Assembly: GCA_003988855.1 (NCBI GenBank)
Contig: QYAI01000017.1
Location: 220,413 to 284,412 of the forward strand
Reading direction: 5' to 3'
Length of the DNA stretch: 64,000 bases
Source of the DNA: Arachnopeziza araneosa
Lineage: Eukaryota > Ascomycota > Leotiomycetes > Helotiales > Arachnopezizaceae
Part shown: one piece after another, positions 1-9,891 of the stretch
Layout: every line of letters starts with the position of its first letter
Numbering within the stretch: the stretch's first letter is position 1
Notes under the pieces: generated by a model
Told to the model about the DNA's origin: nothing
The model's database searches: none
The model's input: the letters and a program-made list of their open reading frames with translations, nothing else
Position numbers and translations under genes: made by a program

Positions 1-2399
1 TTTTTCGGTTTTATCGGGCAAATCCTTCTCGACATCCTTTTTAAGACGACGAAGCAAGAATGGTCGAAGCACCTTATGAAGGCGGCGAATGACAAGAATT
101 TGTTCTTCTTCAGTCAGCTCCATCTTATCTTGACCTCCGGTATTCGCAAATGGTGTATTGAACCACTCGTCGAACGATTTTACAGACTTGAAGATGGTAG
201 GTAGAACGAAGTTGAGTAGAGCCCACAGCTCGGGTAGGTTGTTTTGTAAAGGTGTACCGGTGAGAATGAGGCGGTAACGGGTCGAGTAGTACTGGGTAAG
301 TGTTGCGCTAAGCTTCGACGAGGAATTTTTCATACGATGGCCTTCGTCAATAATCATATGAATCCATTTGATCTTACTCAACACCGGCCTATCCTTGATA
401 ATGTACTCGTATGTGGTTAAGAGAACTTGGAATTGACCGTACCGAAGCTGCTGCTGCTGCTGCTTTCGAGCGTTTGGAGGACCCTTGTAAACAACTTTTG
501 TTACTCCTGGTGCCCACTTCTCGAACTCTAGATTCCAGTTGGTGAGGGTACTGAGAGGAACAATAACCAAGAACGGCCCGTTCTGCTTTTTTCTTTCAAT
601 CAAATAAGTGATCAAACTGATTGTTTGAATAGTTTTGCCAAGACCCATCTCATCAGCTAAGATACCATTCAAATTGTTGTTGTAAAGCGATATCATCCAC
701 TGCAGGCCCTTCAATTGATACTCTTTAAGTGTACCACCAACCAGAATCGTAGGCTGTGCAGAAACCTCTTCTTTGATACGATGTGCGACAGCGTAGTAAT
801 CGATTTTCCGTGTATCACGCTCTTCTTCTTCATCATCATCGGAATCATCATCCACGAAATCATCGGTGTTGTCACCGTATCGTTCTGCAGCCTTGCGTTG
901 TTGCTCCTTAACTGACGCAGCAAGTTGGGACAAGAACCCATCAGTCTGTCGCAGAAGATGCGTAATACGAGTATCCTTTGCTTGGTCCAACAATTTCAGG
1001 TATGCCTCTTCATCGTTGGACTTCAATGCTTGAAGACGTTGCTTCGCGGTACGCTCGATTCTCTTCTGTTCTTCCTTCTCAATGTTCTGATGTTGACCAA
1101 CTATCATCCGGCCGAACTTCGACATCTTGTTTCGCTGAGTATCTCCAGCTATGTGGACTTCTCTTGCGTGATTAACGACTGTCTGGATGTAATCGCTATG
1201 CTTCTTCTTCTCACGAGTTTCCCGAGCATCGCGTTGCTGCTTCTCAAGCTTTTCAGTGATGCGTGCTTCGCGTAGAGATTGCTTCTTCATTCGTCGATAG
1301 TGGCTGCGATTAGCTGTCATGGCGAGATTGTCATACTGAATCATTTGACGTCCAACTTTCTCTCGCAGCATCTTTTGTTTCTGATACAACCCTAGCATCT
1401 TCATCTCGATCAAAGCCTTACGCTTCAACGAATCCTCTGGAGTCAGATCCTCATTTCGCACGTCGATATGAGCAAGAGTGGCGGGAAGTGACCTCAACTC
1501 ATGCAATCTAGCTTGCATACGATTGAAAATAATATTTTCCCGCTCTCCGCGAAGTTTCTCAATATCGACGCCGGAAGGCATCGTACTTGGTATCATTGGT
1601 CGTGATTCTCGCTTCTTGTGAGTAGAATAACTAATCTTCTTCGATAGACCCGCGTGCGGTGGCTTGAAGCCAGTATACTCGTGCTGCTTCTTAACGACAT
1701 CTTTAACGCCTGCAGAAACATCTTTTGTTGGCTCTTCAGCCTTTTGGGATGGAACATCAGCTGTAAGATCTTGGGAAGGCTTCTTCTGTTGAGATGCAAA
1801 TATCTGTTGTTGCGTTTGCAATGGTATTCCCATATTCTTGGACAAGCACTTGAAAGCATAGATTTGGTGTTTGAGTATACCCAGTTGCTCCGCTGTGAAG
1901 TATCCACCACTCGACGCTGCTGTTCGTTGAACAGCGCCCTTTGGTACAGCCGTATTCGAAGCAGGAGCAGGAATGGCAGATGGAGCTAATGAGGTTGACG
2001 CAGGAGTTTGTGCAGCAGGTTGTGGGGTTGGGGCAGCAGGACGGGCTCCATTGACACCATTCATCGTAGCATTTGTCGAGTTCTGTTGTTGGTTAAGCAT
2101 TGCTTGTTTCTGCTGCTGGACCTGAAAAGCTGCTCGCTGTTGCAAGTAGAGGCGTTGCCGGTGCATATCCTGCATTTGCTGATGAACTTTTTGGAATTCG
2201 GGATCTTTATCTGAGGCACCGTTCGCTTTCAGCTGCTTGTATTTCTATTTCAAGTCAGTTCATATTCAAGCAATGGCTTGTTGAGTTGATATAGTTGAAG
2301 CAGATATCTACTTACTTCTGAAAGCTCCTTAAACTGCTCACTAAATGAAGTGGCAGAACCAGGCTGCTGAACAGCAGGGGCGGTCTGAACAGAAGCCAT
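1..2399 (-). CDS. snf21: SNF2/STH1-type ATP-dependent chromatin remodeller (5' part, runs off the window)
   Basis: Catalytic ATPase of a SWI/SNF- or RSC-class nuclear remodelling complex, which moves nucleosomes using ATP. Exon 1 is 2316-2399 (ATG at 2399), the intron is 2245-2315 (GTAAGT...ATAG) and exon 2 runs from 2244 off the left edge. In order I can read a Q-rich N-terminus, a QLQ motif (YFTAEQLGILKHQIYAF), a basic HSA-like helical region with many KR/EK pairs, an acidic patch (DDFVDDDSDDDEEEE), then the helicase core with Walker A (DEMGLGKT) and the DEGH box (DEGHRMKN). The window ends shortly after LRRLKKDVEKDLP, so the second helicase lobe and any bromodomain lie outside. The family call is secure; STH1 versus SNF2 cannot be separated here. 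It is transcribed away from the LDAH-like gene across an 843-bp divergent intergenic region. Confidence 0.93.
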
Positions 2400-3242
2400 A
2401 TTTGAAAGATCAAATTAGTAGTCGCAGATAATAGACTATTGTGGTTGGGAACTGCGCATAACAGGAGCCAGCCTTGCGCATCAGGTTTGATGTCACAAAA
2501 GGACTTTGATGGCAGAACGAATGTATGTGGCCAGGGGCCCACGACCAGGCAATCGTCGAAGGTGACCTGCGGGGTTCAAGTCGAAGTTGTCGCGAGTTCA
2601 AAGTTCAGAGCGCGTCTAGTGTTGATGCTGGACAACTTTTTAGAGATGCAGGACGCTTGGCGCGATGTCCCTTTCCTCGTCGTCGATGGATGGCTGAAAT
2701 GTTTGCCGCTGATCGCGGACTGGTGTGAGGCGCAAAAGGACCCTAAATTAAGGGTATGCGACAAGTAGGCGCGTCGAATGCGACGTGTTGAGAGATGCGG
2801 TGTTCTGCCACTGGGTCTAGGGGGAGGGGATTGGCGACGCAGGCGGTTCTCGTCGCGGTGCTGGTGGAAGGAGATTGTGAATAAGATGTCGGTTCAGCTT
2901 ACAGACGGAAAAAGAGCTAACACTAGAAGTGGTTAGCGTTATTAAGCGAGTTGCAGCCTGAGTCAGCATCACGTGCACCTCATCCTCCTCAATCCAATGC
3001 TGTGGAGGTCAATAGTACCATTAAATCAGTTACTGAGGTACAAAATAGATTTTGTAGAGGCCAGGATAGCCTAGTTATCTCTTTTTTTCAAGGTAAGATT
3101 CAGACATAGACTGTGCCGCCACGCTTTATACAAAGTCTTTGATTTTGTATTTTTCACTACATCGAGCTAAGTTTAGATAGGGGTGCAATTCGTTGGTTCT
3201 CGTATACCTGAAGCTGGCTTGAAGAGCAATGCAACTTTTACA
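2400..3242. other. divergent intergenic region
   Basis: This lies between the remodeller (minus) and the LDAH-like gene (plus), so it should hold both promoters. Short open frames here have no coding character. I see no repeat or RNA gene. Confidence 0.5.
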
Positions 3243-4328
3243 ATGTTCACCGATAGCTCATATAGAGCATCTTCAGATTATAGTCTCAAGCCCTCCTCGT
3301 CGATCTCCACAGCTCGGTACCACCTTATTTTCTTCATCACCGGAAACCCAGGTTTGATAGCTTACTACAACACGTTTCTTTCGACGCTTCATGCTTTGCT
3401 ATCGGAATCGTTCACAAACTCGGATGTGTTCCATATTTATGGACAATCATTAGCTGGTTTCTCCAACGACCTTGCCGACCGCCGAATCCCATACAGTCTC
3501 GAGGAACAAATTGATATCGTGCTCTCGACACTCAAATGTCAGCAATTCCAAAACAAGCCATACCAAAGCGTTATTCTCATTGGTCATTCGGTCGGCTCTT
3601 ACATTCTTCTCGAGTGTATCTCTCGACTTCAAAAATCACCCACACCCGCGCCAAACGTCCGCGCCGGAATTCTCCTCTTTCCAACTGTCACCCATCTTTC
3701 TGCTTCAGACAGTGGAGTCAAGCTCACAGCTTTACTTCGTATACCAAATTTTCCTCTCTACGCAAGCCGTGTAGCAGTTACTCTATTGTGGCCCTTGCCA
3801 AAAAGCACGCTGAATTGGCTTGTTAGAACAGTCACAGGTATGCCAAAGGATGCTGCTGAGGTCACGACTAGGTTTTTGAAGAATGACAGAGCAATTTGGC
3901 AAGCACTGTAAGTAGAAACTTCTCACATTCTAATCAGAATTGGCTGACCAAAGCCAGGCATCTTGCAAAAGATGAAATAGAGACGATTACGGAAGATAGG
4001 TGGGACTCCGACATTTGGGGCATTGAATATGAAGACCCGGATCATTTAGCTTCCATTCCAAAACTTATTTTCTACTTTGGTGAGCATGATCACTGGGTAG
4101 CCAATCACACTCGTGATGCCCTGATTGCCGCGAGAGGAAGACGGAACGACGATGGTAGGAACTCTAAGCCAATAATGATGATCGATGAGAATAAGGTGGA
4201 TCATGGTTTCTGTATTCGTAAGTCGGAAATTTGAATTTGCTGATTGAAACTAAGATATATCAGGACACAGTGAGCGCATCGCTGAAAAATGTAAAATGTG
4301 GATTGAAGATGTCATGGCAGCTGAGTAG
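3243..4328 (+). CDS. LDAH-like lipid-droplet serine hydrolase (alpha/beta hydrolase)
   Basis: Member of the lipid-droplet-associated hydrolase family (C2orf43/DUF2305 type), an alpha/beta hydrolase thought to act on lipid esters at lipid droplets. Exons are 3243-3907, 3958-4217 and 4264-4328, with introns GTAAGT...CCAG and GTAAGT...TCAG. The nucleophile elbow is GHSVGSY, preceded by the strand VILIG. The N-terminal HLIFFITGNPGLIAYY is the family's oxyanion-region signature. FYFGEHDHWV supplies the likely acid residue and DHGFCIRHSE the catalytic His; the second splice joins that His motif, which supports the model. The first in-frame ATG is at 3243; the frame stays open a little further upstream but without an ATG. 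The protein is about 329 aa, within the usual 300-340. Confidence 0.9.
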
Positions 4329-5435
4329 AAATACAACCAAAATAGCTCAATATCCGAGTGTCTGTATCATATGTTCTTAGATTTTCTTCAACTTCAACTG
4401 CCTACAATACTCAGGACTGTCCTTGGCTGTTGTTTCGCTCTTTGCGAGGCGTTCCGCATGTAAGTGAGCAACTATTTACTTGCCATGGAAGTATCCATAA
4501 GTGAGTATTTAAAAACGATTTCAACTCGAACAATCGCCTTCAAGATTGAAATAATGAATTCATTTTACATAACAGAAGCAAACAAAAAAGTTCGGCTCGA
4601 TGTTGAGTGCCTACACCTGCTGTTGTCGATGCCTCAATTCCGGTCGCAATTGAGAGGTTGCTGAAGTTGTTGGGCTTTTATGGTCTATTGGACTACGATA
4701 GGACTACGGTTGGTGCGAAAACGTTTATTTACTATAGGGCTGGCGAAATTAGTGTTTATTTGAAATTTATTTTGTTGATGTTGAAGAGTCACCTGAAATA
4801 AGGTATTTTGTATTGACAGTATATGCTTGTTTGATTCTGTCTGTGAGCGGAAGAAATAGCTATAAATTGGCTTTAACCTCGTTGAAAAGAAACCAAGGCC
4901 TTATTAACATCATTCTCAGTCAGCTGCTTGTGTCAGTTCTCAGAGCTTTAGCTCTCTTGGTAGACATTATTTATACAAGCTCGGATTATTTTTCACAAAG
5001 GACTCTATAGCTAGGTTGAAGATATACACACAATAATAAGTCCACAGCCACAAAAATAGGTCGTCGACCAATTACCAGTACTACGGTATTTAGAGGTTCA
5101 CTTCAAGGTCTGCTCCATTCCTTTAGGATCATCAACCACAAGTCTCAAAAAGAAGGAGCTGTGAGAAGAACATTAGCCATCAGCTACAGACTACATTACA
5201 CTCCACAAACAGATGTGTCCCAAAACGAACAATATATATCAAAGCCACAACGCGATCCCTCCATACATCTAGAACTCCATAACACCCAATATCCATGGTA
5301 TAGTATATGCCAGCCCATTAAGCAACTTCCCAAAACAACAGTTGTTCTTCAACTTAAGCACCGAAAGTACAACATGACGAGCACCTATGACCTAGATTGT
5401 ATAAGCATCGAGATAGACTGTGCAGGGATAACTGA
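4329..5435. other. AT-rich intergenic region
   Basis: This lies between two convergently oriented genes. It has only short chance open frames (for example around 4464-4800 and 5161-5439) with AT-driven composition. I see no repeat, RNA gene or splice-coherent coding exon. Confidence 0.5.
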
Positions 5436-6107
5436 CTAGAGCCTGCAAGTCATCTCCTCGTAGAGGTCAATCGGATCATCAAATCCGAAAAAGACGTTCA
5501 AGTCTACTCCAGGTCGGAATGCTGGATGCTCCTGGGAGTAATGAGGTGTGCCCCACGTCATGCTCGATGGGGCTTGGGCATCCGAGTGGAGCCAGTGAAG
5601 TGGAGCTTGCCTTTGTTGCTCGGTGAGAGGGGTCTCAGTCACAGGTTGGTGAGCTGGCACGGCCGGAGGAGGTTGGGCGAGAGGGCCAGAAATAGCGAAT
5701 ATAGGACCGTTTTGGCCAGAGAGAGGAGCTTCAACTAGAATTTGGTGACCGTCTTGCCAGTCGACAATCTCCTGCTCAGACACTGGAACACCGAAGAGTC
5801 AGCATTTCCTTTCAGAGCGTGTATTAGGAGTGAGGAGGATCGAATACCGCCAGATGCGGTTGTCTTGAGAGTGCATCACTTGAAAGACTCTGTCTCAGGG
5901 GCAAATATAACAAAGGATTAACAGAGCCCGGGGATGCTTACTCCAAGGTGGCCAACGGCTCATTACTGTAAAGTACTGGCCAGCGTCTGCGGTTCTCTCT
6001 CTTACCTGGCGATTAAACTCTGAATTTTGGCCCTTTTTAGGACCTCTTTTTCCAGGAGCTTTGGGTGCTGGCAAGCCTGACGCCGACTGGCGTGGTAGTG
6101 AGTCCAT
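5436..6107 (-). CDS. small unrecognised protein, two exons
   Basis: I do not recognise this protein. Exon 1 is 5942-6107 (ATG at 6107) and exon 2 is 5436-5782, joined across a 159-nt intron (GTAAGC...TTCCAG) in matching phase, giving about 170 aa. The N-terminus is basic (KRGPKKG preceded by PAPKAPG), like a nuclear-localisation patch. The C-terminal half is rich in P, Q and H and ends in an acidic segment (FFGFDDPIDLYEEM), somewhat like a transcription activation region; that is inference only. A GTAAGA donor further upstream in exon 1 (after NRQ) does not give a matching phase. The oddest property is the intron, which closely resembles the first intron of the unrelated gene at 29886-31857 (see findings). 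Confidence 0.5.
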
Positions 6108-6829
6108 TTTAAAGCTTAATGTGCAGATGGCAGGAGATTCTGCTCGAGTTCCCTATATTTTGAAAGGTCTAATCCGTTTGAGGTTTCTAGTCAGCTGAAA
6201 GTCCAAGATCGAGGGTGATAATAAATTCTGCTGGTATTTGAGGATCTTAGTGTTGGGAGGAGAAGTACTAATACCGCCATGGGATATCATATAGCCCCAG
6301 TTTTTCCAGGCTATAGATATTAGCAACGTCACCCATCTGGCCGGCATTGAAGAATCTGAACTGGATTTTTTGGCGGGACAAAATAAAGTCTAAAATCGTG
6401 GTCGAAAGCCGTGCCTTTTTGTCCGCGCGAGTTCCTTGCTCATAGGGGCTCGCTAGTAAGCGAGAATTGCCTCTTTAGGACGTAACTAGCAATTGGAATG
6501 ACGAATGAATAATCATGTATTTGGATATACCTCGTTGATGAGTCAAAGCTAGGATGGGAATAGTTTTATGTTAGGGCTAAGAAGTATTCCAAAAGACCTT
6601 CGGCCGCATACAAAGAAGTACCCTCTCACTATCAGATTTTCTGCATTCTTCAAGTAAATACACCATCTCTACGCCATCAAGCATATCAGTTCCTTTCCCA
6701 ACCTCCGAGAACATAGGATAAGCCTCTCGGCTAATCGAAATCACGACCAGATCAATAAATATTGTGTCCACTCCTACTACATCGGAAGTTCGTCTTCACC
6801 ACTCAACGAAACTCAAAATTCTCTTCGAA
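6108..6829. other. intergenic region between divergent genes
   Basis: This is promoter space for the small gene to the left (minus) and the hypothetical gene at 6830 (plus). The open frames at 6153-6347 and 6577-6771 look like chance. No repeat seen. Confidence 0.4.
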
Positions 6830-7369
6830 ATGTCTTACCTAGAAATATTGAAGAGACCAGGTTTGGCGACGCGCGAGGAGCATCTCTTTCCCCGACAGTC
6901 TCCACAAGTTCAGCTTCCTCGCACCCAAAACTACACCTTGACATCGATCTCTTCTGTTGGTCTAACCTTGGTATCCGACCCTCTGCCCATCCCCTCTCCT
7001 GAGGACACAGCAACAAAACCAATCTACCCCAACCCTGAGACTTTCCGCTGCCAACCGCTTCGTGGAAGAAAAATCGCTGTCGCCATTCTCTACCCGTCGC
7101 GCAGAAAGCAACTCATCAGGTCCACTATCGCGCAACCCTTCTCCTTACATGTCAAAGTCACCCTGCCAGGTCCCCACAATTATCCAAAGATGACTCTCGA
7201 TGCGGCAGTGTGGAGAAAAGTCATTAAGAAATGGCAGTTGGAAGATTTCCTGTCGTCCCTTCCATATGATCCTGCTCAATACGAGGAGATTATTGAGCTT
7301 GATCCAAAGTTAGTTGAAGAAGCTGCTAAAGAGATGACTGAGGAGGAGATCATGGCATTGGATACTTAA
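6830..7369 (+). CDS. hypothetical protein, 179 aa, single exon
   Basis: I do not recognise this protein. It is an uninterrupted frame starting MSYLEILKRPG. The frame is open upstream to 6764 but with no earlier ATG. It is rich in P, T, S and basic residues in the first half. The C-terminal 50 residues are acidic and probably helical, with motifs WRKVIKKWQLEDFLSSLP and EEAAKEMTEEEIMALDT. There is no signal peptide and no membrane segment. Composition and length make a real gene likely, but no domain can be named. It sits inside the 5-22 kb accessory island. Confidence 0.5.
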   Translation: MSYLEILKRPGLATREEHLFPRQSPQVQLPRTQNYTLTSISSVGLTLVSDPLPIPSPEDTATKPIYPNPETFRCQPLRGRKIAVAILYPSRRKQLIRSTIAQPFSLHVKVTLPGPHNYPKMTLDAAVWRKVIKKWQLEDFLSSLPYDPAQYEEIIELDPKLVEEAAKEMTEEEIMALDT

Positions 7370-7633
7370 GAGATAGGCAAAGTAATAGAAAAGACAAGAG
7401 CGTGCCGCTTGGAATGAAGCTAAGTGGTGAGTAGAGTACCAGGATGGTGTGGCTCATTTGAGGCTCCTTATAAACGTTTGCTAACCTATACAAGCAAGCA
7501 TTCGACCGACAGCACGTCATAGATATTATTGTTTTAACCTCTTTTCCTAGCAAAGCAGATAACGATATTTCAAGTCCGTCGGCTCTAAACCAGATTCCAA
7601 GACCTCTAAATTAAAACTGGTTGAAAATGCGAG

Positions 7634-7928
7634 CTACTTGGAGCATTTGAACTGAGCCGTATTCTCCTCGCAGTATCCACTGCACTCATAATATGGGATC
7701 ACCTTGTGTTCTTCATCCGGCAAGACGGTCAATAAGTGCTTACAAATGTTGCGTTTCTGCTCTGGTATCGCATTTGCGGTAGTGTAACATCGAGGAAATC
7801 AATCCAGTACAACCATCGCACTCTGTACCTTCAATGACTGCGTATGAATCCAAAATAAACTCTCCAGTGGGCACAGCTTTTTCACCAGCCTCTCCAGCCT
7901 TCAAGCCAGCCTTATATTCTTCCCCGTC
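7634..7928 (-). pseudogene. remnant or short-intron gene of a Cys-containing small protein
   Basis: Two minus-strand frames each look like protein. The upstream one reads KAGLKAGEAGEKAVPTGEF and then contains CDGC. The downstream one contains NICKHLLTVLPDEEHKVI and YYECSGYCEEN and ends at a TAG at 7634. They are out of register by one base around 7775-7790. Either this is a frameshift, or a 67-nt intron (GTACAG...ACCAG) joins them in phase, with loss of the CDGC part. The paired Cys residues and small size suggest a secreted Cys-rich protein, but a TGA precedes the first frame and I found no signal-peptide exon upstream. Not assigned to a family. Confidence 0.35.
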
Positions 7929-8717
7929 TCACATGTGGGCCATTCATGCATTCTATAACATGATCAATTGCCATCTCTTAAATGTGAGATCCAGTCCTCC
8001 ATGGTCGCAATCTTCTTCATATGCTTGATCTCTGTGATTAAAGGTCTTTGTTGCGGAGAAGCGAGATGCCAAGGGTTTATATTTCGTCAACCAGTCACCT
8101 TACCAAAACATCCATCAGCCACGAACAATTGAACATGTCAGTACCGTAACTCTACATGTATAAAGTCCTGTCGTTTCCAATCGTCTGACGAAGAGCAATG
8201 CCCTCAACCCACCGAGCCCCCGCCTCCCGTCTTTTAGCTTTATTCGTACTGTTGGAAGTTTGAAGAGTTTTTGCTTGATGATATTCCTAATTATTCTATC
8301 TCTGTTAAAACCATGTCACTTTAGAGTCCTAGGGCACATGCTATGCATTTGATTTGAAGTTGGCTTAGATTTCATAGGTCTAATTGTGAGAAACGACAAT
8401 GAGAGGCGATAGCTTACCTCCCAAGGTCCAAGACCCTCAAAATTAACCCTTACCTATCATTTGTTGAATCATGTTAGATTGGGAACTCTCAATCTATATT
8501 TTGATTCCAACTATCTTGTCCCTCAGACAAGGCATACGTTGTAGTCACGTGCATGGCCTCCAGTGCAACCCAGCGGGTAGCCATGCATTTCGTGTCTCGA
8601 GGCTTTCCGAGACCGCCGATATGGGCCATAGTTGTGGCTACGAATGCCGGTTGGCCGCATACTGGGGACGGAGTGACTCTGAAATGTTGGTTCTGGGGAA
8701 CCTCGAGGCATCATAGC
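7929..8717. other. intergenic stretch without supported gene
   Basis: Short open frames on both strands (for example 8471-8716 plus and 8523-8714 minus) lack coding character. The 3' half (8500-8720) is more GC-rich than its surroundings. No repeat recognised. Confidence 0.4.
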
Positions 8718-9003
8718 CTAGTAGAGTCCTGTATTTCCTTCCACATGACCAGTATCTCCAGCAATCCTTCTCAAAAGCTCATGGTCGATGGCCGAGCATG
8801 TCTCATTAGTTTCCGTCTATTTTGAGAGTATGGTGGGCTGCAATGCACTCTAATTCGTTCTTGCTAAGTTCGTCAGCATCCGTCAGCTCGGTCTCGGCGT
8901 CGGTCTCCTCTTGCTCATCCCCCGTATCAAAGCAGCTCTCGATGTCTGACCCATCGCTGTCGGAGGAGGAAGGACTTGGTATTGGTTGTTGGCGACGACG
9001 CAT
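8718..9003 (-). pseudogene. acidic Ser-rich small ORF with one apparent frameshift
   Basis: From an ATG at 9003 the frame reads MRRRQQPIPSPSSSDSDGSD and continues acidic (DEQEETDAETELTDADELSK) to HHTLKID near 8812, where it stops. Shifting by one base at the GACGGAAAC run (about 8807-8815), the protein-like reading continues with CSAIDHELLRRIAGDTGHVE to a TAG at 8718. There is no room for an intron at the shift, so this is a one-base indel or a sequence error. Upstream on the same strand, 9571-9455 begins MADLLQHYQVKDPLNKFELI and could be an earlier exon of the same gene. Product unknown. Confidence 0.3.
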
Positions 9004-9891
9004 ATCGACTGGCTCAACTGAAGCCGACGACGGCGATGGCGATTAAAAGTAGAGACGTGAGGCCGAAGACGTCAAGGAGGAGCCTGCTGCCCAAGCAATG
9101 GCAGCGGGGGGGAGGAGAGAGGTAGAGCGAGGGAAAGTGATGATTGAGGAGGAGAGGTTTGGTGGAGAGAGGATGGAGAAGGGAGGGAGGGATGGACGAA
9201 TAAATATGAGGGCTGCCATCTTCAGTCACGAGGGGATGGTGATGAAGGGGAGCCGTTTTCTGCTCCCCTCCATCCAAAAGTGTTGGACGAGAAGTGGTTA
9301 TCTGGATGATGACTTGACCCCTCGCCTATTTTTGATGTTTCTGCAGCGAAAACAGCAGCCAACTTACCGTCTGGTCGTTAAATATAGAACGGGCGGAGAC
9401 AAGCTCGAAGTCTGGCAGGCATTGTTATATAAGATCCCTCATGATCTTGAATCAACCTGGCTGATGATGCCTCCTGTCGCAGACCCGCCAGCGACGGTCT
9501 GGATCTTCGCTATGAGTTCGAACTTGTTAAGAGGATCCTTCACTTGGTAGTGCTGTAGGAGATCAGCCATCACAGGTCTTTCGGTGATGTGAGTTGGCAA
9601 TCACGTGGTCATAGCTGATTTGATCACTTAACGAGGGAGATCGAGCGGACATTCCCCGCACACCGCTCAGAAAGCAACACCTTCCCGGACACCGCCTCTT
9701 CACCCAACGCGGACTCTGAACATCCAGCTCATCCAATCTTGTATAAATTGAACCATTTTCGTACGATACTAATTGAAGAACCAGCAGCGTCGGAACTAGG
9801 ACCGTGCTAGGTGAAATAGGAAGCAGATAGTTTGGTACCAAGCTGGCGTATGCACCGCACCTGCTACCGCGGGGAGGGCTGAATCACCAAC
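9004..9891. other. 5' flank of the HET locus
   Basis: A purine-rich stretch lies at 9090-9200. A minus-strand frame from 9571 (MADLLQHYQVKDPL) might be an exon of the neighbouring remnant. The last 300 bp should hold the promoter of the micro-exon/HET gene. I see no intron-like unit upstream of 9898. Confidence 0.4.

Noticed and set aside
9098..9550. 150-codon plus-strand open frame
   Set aside because: Purine-rich low-complexity start, no domain-like segments; protein-like sequence is better on the minus strand.
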